This document shows, piece by piece, positions 48,541-59,560 of a stretch of 64,000 bases of DNA; the first letter of the stretch is position 1; every line of letters starts with the position of its first letter. The position numbers were made by a program, and so were the translations under genes. Under the pieces are notes generated by a model, which was not told where the DNA came from, did not search any database, and worked only from the letters and a program-made list of their open reading frames with translations. Origin of the DNA: Amyloporia xantha (lineage: Eukaryota > Basidiomycota > Agaricomycetes > Polyporales > Adustoporiaceae); contig JAYKKR010000018.1 in NCBI GenBank assembly GCA_036971615.1, positions 620,001-684,000 on the forward strand, read 5' to 3'.

Positions 48541-50919
48541 CATACATTGCGCTCGTCACCATCGTCCATTCCAACGGTGAACACGCGCCTCCTGACTGGG
48601 AGGATTTCGTCGGTATCGTTCTCCTCCTCTTCATCAACTTGGCCATCGGTTTCTACGAAGAGCACAACACTGGTAACGCCGTCAAGGCGCTCATGGACTC
48701 GCTCGCCCCCAAGGCCAAGGTCAAGCGCGGTGGCTCGTGGCAAGAGATTGAGTCCACGATCCTCGTCCCCGGTGACATGATCTCCTTCAAGATCGGTGAC
48801 ATTGTCCCTGCCGACCGTGGTCTGACGGAGGCTATCAACGTGTCCATCGACCAGGCCGCCCTTTCCGGCGAGTCTCTTCCTCAGAGCAAGAAGACAGGTG
48901 GTCAATGTTTCTCGTAAGTCTGTTCTCGATGCAATTCAGATCGTGGTGTTTATATGCGGTGTGTTTCCTAGCGGCTCTACCTGTAAGCAGGGTGAGGCTG
49001 AAGGTGTTGTCATTTCTACCGGTCCCAACACGTTCTTCAGTCGTGCCGCGTTGCTCGTCGGTCAGGCTGACAACGCCACCGGTCACTTGCAGAAGATCCT
49101 CGCTCAGATCAGTACTTTTTGCCTTGTCTCCATCGGTATCTTCATTCTCGCCGAGATCTTCTGTCTGTACGCTGGTTTCCGCTACCAGTGTCGCCGTGGT
49201 CTCAACAACATCCTGGTCCTCTTGATCGGTGGTATTCCCATTGCCGTGCCGACCGTCTTGTCTTTTACGCTTGCCGTCGGTGCTCAGCAGCTCGCCAAGT
49301 ACAAGGCCATCGTCACCCGTATCACCGCCATTAAGGAGCTCGCCGCCGTCACGATTCTTTGCTCTGACAAGACCGGTACGCTCACGACCAACAAGCTCAC
49401 CATCGACCGCGAGACTGCTCGCACGTACGGGCCCTTCACGGCCGAGGACGTCCTCCTCCGACTCGCTGCCTACGCCTCGCGTACCGAGAACCAGGACGCC
49501 ATCGACGGTTGTGTTGTCGGTGCTCTCGGCAACACCACCTGCTCGACTTCAAGCCGTTCAACCCTGTCGACAAGCGTACCGAGTGTCCCGCGAGGAGTCC
49601 TCCGGTAAGCTCAAGCGTGTCACGAAGTGTATGACCGGTATCATCATTGAACTGTGCTCGCGCAACAAGACCGAGGAACTCGAGAACAAGCTTGAGGCTG
49701 ACGTCGAGGAGTTCGCAATGCGTGGTCTCCGTGCGCTCACGGTTGCGTTCGAAGAGGTCAACGGCGACGACTCCTGCTCCCCATCTTCGACCCTCCCCGT
49801 TCCGACACCAAGCAGGCGATCGACGACGCTCAGGCCCTCAGTGTCCGTGTCAAGATGGTTACCGGTGACCAGCTCGCTATCGTGAAGGAGACTGGACGCC
49901 GTCTCGGCCTCGGTGACCACATGTACCCCGCTAAGGTGCTTAAGGATGGACCCGAGCCCGGAGGCAAGCATCTCTCGCTCGACGACATGATTCTCGACGC
50001 CGACGGTTTCTCTGGTGTCTTCCCCGAGCACAAGTACGAGATCGTCAAGCGTCTCCAGGGTCTTGGTCACTTGGTTGCCATGACCGGTGACGGTGCCAAC
50101 GACGTGCCCGCTCTGTCCCGTGCCAACGTCGGTATTGCCGTCGAGGGTGCCACCGACGCTGCTCGTGGTGCTGCCGACATTGTCCTCACTGAGCCCGGTC
50201 TTTCGACGATTGTGCACGCTATTCGTGGTTCGCGTATCATCTTCCAACGTATGAGGAACTACTCCATCTACGCTTGCGCTGTCACCATCCATATCGTTGT
50301 CTGCTTCGCCATCCTCGTGTTCGCGTTCCGCTTCGACTTCCCGCCTTCCATGGTGCTGATCATTGCGCTTCTCAACGACGGGACGATCATGCCGTTGTCG
50401 GTCGATTGTCTATTGCCTTCGAGCACGCCTGATAGCTGGGATCTTGCAGAGATCTTCTCGTACGCAGTTGCTCACGGCTTCTACGTGCGTCTCTTCTCTT
50501 ACATCATTCATTTCATACCGGGTGGGCGCTGACTTTCATTATGATATAGCATCGCGCTCGTGACTATTTGCATCAGGACGGACTTCTTCTGGCGCAAGCT
50601 CGGTGCGCCATTCATGGACGGCTTGCACAGCGCGTCCACGGACCGCAACGACCCGATCCTGCACTCGGTCGTCTACCTCCAGGTCGCTATCATCTCGCAG
50701 GCCCTCATCTTCGTCACTCGTTTACACGGTTTCTTCTCTGTGGAGTGCCCGTCCATCGCGCTGTTCGGTTCCTTCTGTATCGCGCAGCTCGTCTCGACGA
50801 TTATTGCTGTCTACGGTGACTGGGGCTTCACACAGATCCACGGTATCTCTGGTGGTTGGGTCGATATTGTCTGGGTTTGGGTGCGTGCATATGCCGTGAC
50901 TACTGCGATTCTAAGCTAA
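48541..50919 (+). pseudogene. Captured plasma-membrane H+-ATPase (PMA) fragment, copy A
   Basis: P3A-type ATPase sequence begins in the first membrane region (DFVGIVLLLFINLAIGFYEE) and lacks about the first 100 residues of the enzyme. It runs through the actuator domain (TGES replaced by SGES), the phosphorylation motif CSDKTGTLT near 49360, and [20 protein letters not shown] near 50080, into the C-terminal membrane region. An intron (48914-48971) is retained. Deletions and frameshifts occur near 49545-49600 and 49770-49805, so no functional pump can be made. C-ending codons dominate, unlike the surrounding transposase, which marks it as a fragment of a highly expressed host gene. It lies in sense orientation within one transposase intron. 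Confidence 0.9.
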
Positions 50920-50943
50920 CATTCTGTATTCCTCGTTGTGCAG

Positions 50944-51730
50944 GACATTGTCTGATTCCTTGGGTGCTGACGACGCGCCTGGTCTGTCCCGTGCTAACGT
51001 CGGTATTGCCGTCGAGGGTGCTACCGACGCTACTCGTGGTGCCGCCGACATTGTGCTGACGTAGCCTGGTCTCTCGACGATCGTGCACGCCATCCGTGGT
51101 TCGCGGATCATCTTCCAACATATGAGGAGCTACTCTATCTACGCTTGCGCCATTACTATCCGTCTCGTCGTCTGCTTTGCTATCCTCGCGTTCGCGTTCG
51201 GCTTCGGCTTCCCACCCTTCATGGTTCTGCTCATCGCCTGGTTGAACGACGGTACTATCATGACGCTTTCGGTCGACCGTGTTCTCCTGTTCTCCCCTCG
51301 AACACTCCAGATAGTTGGTACTTGGCCGAGATTTTCTCGTACGCCGTCGCTTGCGGTCTCTATTTGACTGCGTCCACGTAAGTCATCAAGCTCTCTCATA
51401 GCTTTTATTATGTTCTGATTTAATTGTTTCATTCAGGGTTGCTCTTTTCGCTATTTGCATCAAGACAGACCTCTTCTCGCGCAAGTCGGGTGTGACGTTC
51501 ATGGACCGCGCAGCGCGCGCAGCACGGCCACCGACCGCAATGACCCGATCTTGCACTCGATCGTCTACCTCCAGGCCACAATCACCTCATCTTCGTCACT
51601 CGTTCGCATAGTTTGTCCTTCATGGAACGCTAGTCTGTCACGCTGTTCTGTGCCCTCTTTTCTAGTCTTTTCTCCCTTATTTCGACCTTTCTCTCTTGTA
51701 GTAATTATAATGACTTACGTTGCCTTGTTT
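50944..51730 (+). pseudogene. Captured H+-ATPase fragment, copy B (C-terminal half only)
   Basis: A second, diverged version of the PMA C-terminal region follows copy A directly: [19 protein letters not shown], then a TAG, then [20 protein letters not shown] and [14 protein letters not shown]. It has further frameshifts near 51290 and 51590 and fades into the end of the intron. It repeats the segment 50083-50780 of copy A at lower identity. Confidence 0.85.
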
Positions 51731-53491
51731 TTAGCCGTTCACCAATGACTTCCCCCGTGCCGATATTCATGAACTCATTGCACCCGACCTCCTTCACCAG
51801 CTTATCAAGGGCACGTTTAAAGACCATCTCGTCGATTGGGTCGGACAGTATCTACACCTGAAGCATACAAAACGCGAAGCAGAGAAGATCCTGGCGGATA
51901 TAGATCGACGGTAAGTAGCTGAAGTCCACAGAAGTCCAGCAGAATGTCTAACAGCCGTTCTAGTATAGCAGCGGTTCCAGCGTTCTCATGCCTTCGGCGG
52001 TTCCATCAAGGACGAGGATTCAAACAGTGGACCGGAGACGATTCAAAGGCACTTATGAAGGTATGTACATAAGCTTGTTGACTTGTATTCTAAGTGAACA
52101 CAAAAGCAGGTCTACCTCCCCTCCATCGTCGGCTATGTTCCGCGCGACATGATTCGCGCGATACGTGCGTTTCTGGAGTTCTGCTACATCGCACGAAGGA
52201 ACATTCACAATGAGAAGACTTTGAATGACTTACAAGATGCTCTTGATCGCTTTCACCACTATCGACAGATCTTTGAGGCTACTGGTGTTCGTGAGACAGG
52301 TTTCAACCTTCCCCGACAACATTCCCTCCTACATTATCGACTCCTCATATGGGAATATGGAGCGCCAAATGGGCTTTGTTCGTCCATCACAGAGTCAAAA
52401 CATATCAAGGCAGTCAAGGAGCCTTACCGCCGATCAAACCACTTTCAAGCTCTTGGTCAAATGTTGCTAACAAATCAAAGATTGGACAAGCTCTCTGTAT
52501 CTCGTGTTGACTTCATCAGTCGTGGCATGCTTAACGGCCCGTGCCTGCTTGCAGCGTACCTTAGTGCGCAAGGTGAATTCTATCTGAGTCATGTGTTCTT
52601 GATACACTACTGACATTGTTTATGGAAGATCTGGAGGTAGATGCAGATCAGGGTGAAGCAATCCACATCCCGCGCAAGCTTCCCGACGAAGAGGACGATG
52701 ATGGTGCTATAGTCGGACCAACCATCTACGGCTCAGGCTATATCAAGATGGCATCGACAGTCCGTAAGTGGGAATGCTCTTGTCATATGATTTGCCTTCT
52801 GAATGTTTGCTTGACAGAGCGCAAGCACTCTCGGATGATCGGCGACCTCGCCCTCGAGATCCATCAGCCAAAGTTGATTGACTATACACGGCGTTTTCTC
52901 TTTGATCGGCAGAATCCAGAGATCCCTATGGCGGGATTCGCGGTCCACCTTGTGCAATGCCCTGTACTGGAACTCGACCACAAAATCAACGTCTTTTACT
53001 CAGCGGCTGCAACCTTCTATGCACCAAGTGATCCGTCTGGTTTCGGCGGAATGCGCCGGGAGCATATCCGAGCCACACTTGCCTGGTTCAGGACGGGCCA
53101 ACCACGACTCGATTGTGTATTCGTCAAGTGTGATCAGCGAGGGGAGATGGGCGTCGATTTCCATGTGGTGAGGATTTTGTTATTCTTCTCCCTCAAATTC
53201 TTCGGTATCCAGTATCCATGTGCACTGGTGCGGTGGTTCGAGCGTATCGATTCTGCTCCAGACGAGGACACGGGGATGTGGATCGTACAACCAGCTCCGA
53301 GTCGCAATCGGCCTGTTCCCCACATCTCCGTCATCCCCTTGAATTGGATTATCCGCGCTGCTCATCTAATTGGAGTGTATGGAACCACGCGACTCCCTAG
53401 GGACCTCAAACACTACCACTCACTTGACGCGTTCAAGTCATTTTATGTAAATAAATATGCAGATCATCACTCGTTTGAATTTCTCCATTGA

Positions 53492-53921
53492 TTGTCTTGT
53501 CTCGTAATGTATTGTCTGGTAGTCAGTCTTCTTGTATTAACTGCCCTTAATATGATTATGAATTACTGTTCGCCTTTATGTGAAATATGCATTGTGACCT
53601 TTGTCCATTAACTCACTTGCTAGTGCTTACGGAGACTTATTTCCTTAAGCTTACCCTGTCACGTTTACACCTCGTGTCTTGAAGATCCATGGTCTTCAGG
53701 CTCTTTCAGCCCTTATCCGACGCTCTGTCCTTAATGCAATTCATGACCATATCCTTTTCATACTTAGCATCTAGATTGTCTTAAACAAGGGATATGAAAG
53801 ACATACAAGACGCACGCATTTGGAAAGTACATTTTCTTAAAGTCTTGACAACATTATGCTCTTATTTAATACAATCAAGACAACATAATACTTTTAATAA
53901 AAACGGTGGGTTTTGCTGATG
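53492..53921. repeat. Right subterminal region of the Plavaka element
   Basis: AT-rich, non-coding, with repeated TTGTCTT and AAGACAA words (near 53493, 53511, 53776, 53875) matching those at the left end. Confidence 0.6.
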
Positions 53922-53922
53922 T

Positions 53923-55111
53923 TCTCAATGTCCTTGCCAATCTTGGGCCACCAGAACGATCGCCTGACGTACTCAGACGTCTTCTGAGGTCCAAAATGTC
54001 CTATTGTTGTATGTCCGTGGTCGATGACGACCTCGGGCAACAGACGCTTTTTGAGTGGTACTCTGGGGATGCAGAGTACCTCATTGCCCTGGCGGTTTCT
54101 CGAGTATATCAGGCCTTCGCGTATTGCGAAAGCCGGGTACTCGCCCGGGGCGTCCTTGACCTTACTAAAGAGCGGGTCTTGGGCGTAACCGCCTTTAACG
54201 GTGCGGATGAAATCCACTTCCCGTTCGACGCGCTCTCTCAGTGGTGGCCCCGATTGAAGTGTCTCGGCGACCGTAGGGTCGTCGTGATCGTCGGGCAATG
54301 GTGGCTGAATGTTAGCAGTCGCATTAGCTGCTAACATCTCGGCTGCCTCGATGTCCCTGGCCTCACGAGCTTCCACCAATGCGGGTGCGGGGGGTGCCAA
54401 TCGGCCCGCCCTGAGTTCCAGTACATGGGTGACCGGTAGGTCATCGTGTTCGGGATCCAGTCGCACATCCGCACTGGCGTAGTCGTGCAGAGGCGTAAAG
54501 TCGTCGGCATTGTCGTTCTCGTAATAGCGGGAAAGGCAGTTGGCGACCTTATTCTCGCGTCCTTCCACATACGTTATCTTGTATTGGAAGCGTGAGAGGT
54601 ATTCGTACCAACGGATCTGGCGATTCGTTGGGTTCAAAACGCCCTCAAAGAATGTGAGCGCCTTATGATCCGTGATAACATGGATCTGGCGTCCTAGTAG
54701 TTTATCCTCCCATTTCAGGAGGGCTTCCAATATCCCCAGTGCCTCGTGTTCGTACGTCTTGTACGCCCGCTGGGCACTGGTGAACTTTTTGGACATGAAA
54801 CCCGCTGGTCGGCACGTTCGCCAATCCGGTCCTTGCCCGTACACAGCTCCGACTCCATGAATGGATGCGTCGCTGATAACCCAAATGGGTTCGGGGTTGG
54901 ACGGATCGATTGGCTTGAGAATGGGGGCCTTACAGGCCAGTGCCTTGATTGATTCAAGGCACTTCGAGTGGAGTGGTCTCCACACAAACGGTCTACCGTT
55001 GTGTGCCATGTCTGCCAGAGGAGATGTATAGGCGGAAACATCTGGCATGAAATGGGCCAGATAGTTTACCAGACCTAAAAATCTCTGTACCTCATGGTAC
55101 GATCGCGGGGT
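53923..55111 (-). pseudogene. Gypsy element 1 pol: RNase H and first part of integrase
   Basis: RNase H shows its acidic residues in WVISDASIHGVGAV, YKTYEHEALGILEALL and HVITDHKAL. A connection domain follows, then the integrase zinc finger begins with the His residues of VVIDHGHTTIGHFGPQKTSEY and ends at the transposon border just after GKDIEN. The frame is continuous with the reverse transcriptase upstream except for the TGA at 55112-55114. The rest of the integrase is at 40548-41759. Confidence 0.85.
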
Positions 55112-56185
55112 TCACCATTCACGAATCCTTGCCATCTTGTCCGAATCGGCATGTAAGCCTCGGTCATCAATGAGGTGACCCAGGCAATCCATGCGCCGGG
55201 AAAAGAAGTCACACTTGGTTTGACTCAAGTACAGCTTCGCCTGGCGAAGCTTCCTGAGTACGATTCCAAGGTGCTCCTCGTGTTCTTCGACAGAGTCGGA
55301 GAACACGAATATGTCGTCGAGATACACATGGACGAATTGTCCTATACAGTCTCGGAAGATTGCTGTCATCAGGGACTGGAACATCGCTGGGGTGTTACAG
55401 TCACCTTGCTGCATGACATGGCTCACAAACGTGCCATACGGTGTGGTGAAGGCCGTTTTCCATACGTCCTCCGCCGCTATCCGTATCTGCTCGTATGCAT
55501 CCGAAAGGTCGATCTTTGACCGGAATTTCGCCCGGGCCACATCCATGCGGATCTGGTCCTGGTCGGGAAACGGTGTTACATCCTTGACCGTGTTATCGTT
55601 GCGTTGTCGTGCATCGACAACGCTGCGTAACTTGCCCGACTTCTTTACTATGCAAAGAAGTGGGGCTGCTTGGGGTACTGTCCTTGACTCCCACCAGCCA
55701 TTGGCCGTATATCGCTCGATCTTTTCGAGCAATTGCGGTTTCATGGCGTCTGGACATCGAGGCAAGTGATACTTGTATCGCTTGTCCTCGTCGATCAAGG
55801 GAATACGGTGATTGACCTCCCACAGTGGAGGTAATCCCGGGGGTGCAGGACACATGATGTCCTCGAACTCCTTGTTCCATTTCCCTTGCAGTTGCACATA
55901 GTCGGGTTGCAACGTTGTACGGATTTCTTCATCAATGATGAAATTCGTCGTGGCCCGATCCATGGATTTGTTTAGACCCCAAGGGTCTAACCGACCAAAT
56001 CTATCCCGCTTCTCGTTCGACGAGTGCAGGCTCGGCACCGTTCGTTCTGCGATGTCCGGTGCTCGTTCCCGTGGGTTCCATCCTTTACGAGGCGGAACTA
56101 TTCTCACAGGGTGTTTCTTGTTCCTTGGGGTAGTGGCGGCGTGTTCGCCGTCCCCTCCCCTTCGGGCGCGCCCCAGCCTCCGCAT
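55112..56185 (-). pseudogene. Gypsy element 1 reverse transcriptase
   Basis: Ty3-type reverse transcriptase with the family blocks KKSGKLRSVVDARQRN, FRSKIDLSDAYEQIR, TTPYGTFVSHVMQQGD and the catalytic VYLDDIFVFSD, ending in the thumb region. An in-frame TGA at 55112-55114 stands where the conserved REW-R-TPRSY continues, best explained as CGA-to-TGA. The upstream linker (56110-56290) changes frame twice and contains TAG codons relative to the protease frame, so the polyprotein is broken there as well. Confidence 0.85.
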
Positions 56186-56231
56186 AGCGGGAGTGAGGGG
56201 GTTCTACCACTGTAGACCCCGCCACGGAGGC

Positions 56232-56740
56232 CTATTGCGCCGCCGTCGGGTCCACGACTGCTAGATGCAGGCGTGGATGTGGACGACGCGGGTGGCCGTC
56301 CCATCGCGATGCAAGAATGGCCGCCTCGTCCACTGCGGAATAGGCCGTCACCCTCTCGCCATTAACATATATGGCGTGGTGTTTGAAGTCGAGCACCACG
56401 CCGTAGGTGTTGCAGAACACCGTCCCCAGGATGGCATCGTAGCGATTGATGTCGACTACGTCCATATAGTGTACGGCGTGTACTGGACCGACGCGCAGCG
56501 TCGGCCTGGCCCCGTAATTAATGCGCGTCCGACTGCCTTTGGTACCCAATTGGAGTCCCATCTGCTCGGTCAGGTCGACGCGATCAGCATGGCTTAAGTA
56601 CGCCATTTCGGGTGATATGGAGTCTGTCGTACACCCTGTATCAAACAGGGTATACGCCTTGACCCCATTGATATCGACTTCGGCGCACAGCGTGCGCTGC
56701 GATTCCGCCGTGCGTTTTGGCTGACCCGCCGGATCAGTGA
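56232..56740 (-). pseudogene. Gypsy element 1 aspartic protease
   Basis: The frame reads GVKAYTLFDTGCTTDSISPE, with the aspartic protease DTG, followed by YDAILGTVFCNTYGVVLD. It is in a different frame from gag and overlaps its end (gag stop at 56594), so gag and protease are joined either by a programmed frameshift or by a mutation in this copy. A TAG ends the frame at 56232. Confidence 0.7.
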
Positions 56741-57896
56741 GCCGTCGTACACGGGGTCGTATAGCCAGGCTTCCTTCAGTGTTCGTGCTGAAGGAACGGC
56801 AGCCATGGCGTACATCCGTGTGGCCGGCTGGCTTTCCGTGGCGGTTTCGATGCGTATGCCAGCGAATCGCATTGCTCCAAATTGGAGATCGTCCTCGTCG
56901 TAATCTTCTTCGCCTTGCAAAGAATATTGGGAGCCCCCGTATCCATAATCGGATGCGGGGTACGCTTCAACGTCAGTATCGACAGTCGCGATCTGTGGGG
57001 ATTCCTCCGGGAGTTCCGGCACCGTTTCCAGTACGCCAGGCGTACCGGACGGGCCATCGTCTGGGTCATCCTCGACTACTCGCTGCGCAAACATTCGCGG
57101 ATGAGGCTTTGCCTTATTTGCATTGTGCGGGCAGTTAGTGGCGATGTGACCTTTCTCCCCACAGCCATAGCATGTCACATGAGAGTGGTCATGCGCATGA
57201 GTCGATTCCTGTGTCGCGCGATGCTCATGCGGACGGGAGGGTGCAGCACCTGTCGGTGCGTCACCTCCCCGGGTGCACTGCGTGGTACGATCATTTCGCA
57301 CCGGCACTCCTGATGTGGTCATGCGCCTTGGGCGGTGGCTCCTGCTTCCCTGCGGAGGTCGACTCGCTGGTGCAGGTACATTCGGTGATGCTTTCGTCGC
57401 CGCAGTCTGCTGAGTCAAATGCCTGGTGCGCTGCCGGGCGGCTTCGCCCTCTTGGCCGGTTTCCCAGTCCCGCACGGCGTCAACCAAGTCGTTGAGCGTG
57501 TTACGCTCAGCGGATAGGCGATATCCCGTGATTACCGTACGATATATTTCGTCTGGTAATGCGTCCAGGAATCGCTTCCTGAATTGATATGTGGACGGCC
57601 GTTCAACCATACGGTTTCCGTATGCATTAAGGCGGTCGGCGAGGTCGGATGCTCCTCCGGTGGAAGAGCTATATGTGGCTCGTTCGAAGCGTTCGGACGC
57701 CAGTTGTTCCTCATTCTTATGAAGGAACCGGCGGTGCAATTGCACAATTGCTTCTTCGAACGTCCATCGTCGAATCTCCCGTTGGGGGGATTGGACATTG
57801 ATGAAGAACCAAGACGCCGCCGTCTTATCCAGTGCGCGGCCTAATATCTGCAGACGATCATGGTCCAGTCCTGGGCCAGTGATACGTTGTAAGGAA
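56594..57896 (-). pseudogene. Gypsy element 1 gag, 5' truncated
   Basis: Capsid-like helical sequence (DHDRLQILGRALDKTAASWF, FEEAIVQLHRRFLHKNEEQL) is followed by a basic linker and a CCHC zinc knuckle (CYGCGEKGHIATNC). Family similarity stops abruptly near 57896, where the second Gypsy element begins; the capsid N-terminus, primer-binding site and 5' LTR are missing. Confidence 0.8.
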
Positions 57897-59395
57897 TGGG
57901 TACGCGCTACCCTATGAACGGACGGTAGGGCAGGACGAGACAGCGGAACGAAGGAGAGGTGATCACGCGGGACAAGGGAGCTCGGCGGAAGCAAGCATCG
58001 CATTCGAACGGAACGGCTACAAGACGGAGCATGGCATTCGAATGGAACGACTACAGGACTGAACGCTAATCTACGGTCGACAAGTCGATGGGAGCGTCGG
58101 GCCCTTCCCCGCCGACGTCAGAGAACGAGCGGTGGCGCGGGGACGATAAATAGTCTCCCGGTGGTAACGGAAATCCTCCTCCGCAGGGGTACGGGCCCGC
58201 GAGGGACCTCCCTCCCGACGTCCTCCCCTTCCTCCCAGAGCATGAGCGGCGACACGGATCGAGTGCTCTAAGTCTTCGAAAGCCCGCGGATAGGGACGCA
58301 TACGGTCCAGAGTGTCCGAGAACTGGCGGGCGATAAGTTCGAGCCGTTCCAAAGCCTCATCGGTACGTTCCTCGGTGACGCGGGGAGGGGTCCAGAAGGC
58401 TTCTTCCGTGTACAACGGGAGGGGAGGCGGAGTGCCAGCTTCGTCCCGCTGCGCATTAGAGCGGACCTCGTCGGGGCTCCAGGCGATCCCAGGATAAGGG
58501 ACTGCACCGCGATGGCTCAGGGAGGAGCGGAAGATCAAGTCGATGTAGTGGACGAGCTCGCGGAGGGTGACGAAGGCAGTGAGCGGAGGGAGCGTGAGGT
58601 TCCCCGCGGCTATGGCTTGGGCTCGAGCCTCATAGGCGAGGGCGCTGCGGGACGGGACGTGAGGGGAAGGAAAGAGAAGTAAAGGAGAAGGTGGACAGAC
58701 CAGCAGCCAGCGCACTCCGTGGGCCCAGGCAAGCCAAGCAGCCGGATCGGAAGGGCGGAATGAAGGCTCAACAACGCATTCAGCGCGAAGCACGTCTACG
58801 AGGAGGAGGTAGCGGCGGACGTGGAGGGAACCGATGGGGTCGGTGGGTTCGGCGGGCTCAGACATGGCGAATGAGGCGAAGGGAGAGAAGAGCGCGCGGA
58901 AGGAGGATAAGTGAGTCAGGGGAAGAGTCGGAGGGGAGGCAGCGGGAGGTAGCGGGAGGAAGCGGGAGGGAGAGTGACGTGGCAGCGCACGCGGGACGAG
59001 GTATATAGGAGGAAGGGGGACGAGGCGGAAGGGGCATCTACCATCTGGTACGAGCTGCGACTGGGATTTTGACTTTCACGCGACCGGGTTTTCTTGCTCA
59101 GCGGAGCTACACTGCGTTTTACTTCTACAAGAGGGCGAGCAAGCGGCTTGACCCATTTTACTGCGATTCGGGATATCTACTGCGTACTTAGGACTGCGAC
59201 TGCGACTTGCCTGGGATAGCACACATAGAGCGCCCCCATATACCTACGAGTCTCTAGCTCAATCAATTCTTTTCTCTCTTGCTCATCCTCCGTGCCAGAC
59301 GCTGCGAACGTCTTCACTCCTCTTCCCCTTCGACTCATTGATCTGTTCCTTCCAGGTGTGCTTATCGCACAGCGGGAGGAGCACCAAGCCTTACA
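57897..59395 (+). mobile_element. Candidate 5' LTR of Gypsy element 2 (about 1.5 kb)
   Basis: The segment starts TG at the point where Gypsy 1 gag is cut and ends TTACA two bases before a tRNA-like primer site. A TATATAGG box lies near 59001, followed by about 390 bp that could be R and U5. The other LTR is outside the window, so the limits are inferred. Confidence 0.45.
58071..58865 (-). CDS. 264-codon ORF antisense to Gypsy 2, inside its candidate LTR
   Basis: The minus-strand frame starts MSEPAEPTDPIGSLHVRRYL and has a compact first half (LLLVDVLRAECVVEPSFRPSDP, WLLVCPPSPLLLF, LRELVHYIDLIF) and an Arg-rich tail. Its length and protein-like composition exceed chance, and it is not a mirror of any plus-strand frame. 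I know no function. Because it lies in what looks like an LTR, it may be carried by every copy of the element. It could also be a remnant of an unrelated repeat trapped between the two Gypsy elements. Confidence 0.45.
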   Translation of the reverse strand: MSEPAEPTDPIGSLHVRRYLLLVDVLRAECVVEPSFRPSDPAAWLAWAHGVRWLLVCPPSPLLLFPSPHVPSRSALAYEARAQAIAAGNLTLPPLTAFVTLRELVHYIDLIFRSSLSHRGAVPYPGIAWSPDEVRSNAQRDEAGTPPPLPLYTEEAFWTPPRVTEERTDEALERLELIARQFSDTLDRMRPYPRAFEDLEHSIRVAAHALGGRGGRREGGPSRARTPAEEDFRYHRETIYRPRATARSLTSAGKGPTLPSTCRP

Positions 59396-59397
59396 AG

Positions 59398-59415
59398 TGG
59401 AGCCCACCGCGAGGG
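59398..59415 (+). other. Primer-binding site of Gypsy element 2
   Basis: TGGAGCCCACCGCGAGGG begins with TGG, the complement of a tRNA CCA end, two bases after the presumed LTR end. Confidence 0.5.
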
Positions 59416-59560
59416 GGAATCTTATAGTTCGAAGACTTCGTTCGCAAGCACCATCGCCGTGCCGGACCGTACTCTACAGCAAGAACTTCTCTTAGCCCAG
59501 AACAGTCCTATCTCCCCCGACTAGATCTCGACCTTCCTCACTTTCCCCTCCGACCGGCCG

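Larger units (their letters stand above)
46121..53491 (+). pseudogene. Plavaka-type transposase, two nonsense codons and a 3.3-kb intron
   Basis: Thirteen exons join in phase to 1152 codons: 46121-46331, 46397-46795, 46851-46955, 47026-47148, 47202-47713, 47768-47969, 48022-48250, 48314-48446, 51735-51910, 51964-52060, 52110-52572, 52629-52763, 52818-53491. A C2H2 zinc finger (CPHRHCGRRFHTKSGCTKH) opens the protein, then an acidic linker. The transposase core shows PPWMLDTFNVFFRDPRLVA, DPNTHGSAFVPIIVGSDKT, LKPGMTTPEVVRC, DFPRADIHELIAPDLLHQL and GAPNGLCSSITESKH. TGA codons stand at 48360-48362 and 48366-48368, both explainable as CGA-to-TGA. The intron 48447-51734 holds the H+-ATPase fragments; its splice sites would rejoin GLVGDIV and PFTNDFP in phase 0. 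It is therefore probably inactive in cis. Confidence 0.85.
41760..53922. mobile_element. 12.2-kb Plavaka-type DNA transposon nested in the Gypsy integrase
   Basis: The ends are inverted: CATCAGCAAAATCCAACTTT at 41760 and the reverse complement of CATCAGCAAAACCCACCGTTT ending at 53922. Bases TT precede the left end and follow the right end; removing the element and one TT rejoins the integrase frame across its zinc finger. Both ends are AT-rich and carry many copies of TTGTCTT/AAGACAA words. Inside are a minus-strand accessory gene and a plus-strand transposase of the Plavaka type, which is common in Agaricomycetes, plus captured H+-ATPase fragments. Confidence 0.85.

Noticed and set aside
49558..50292. 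244-codon minus-strand ORF
   Set aside because: Antisense shadow of the GC-rich, codon-biased H+-ATPase fragment.
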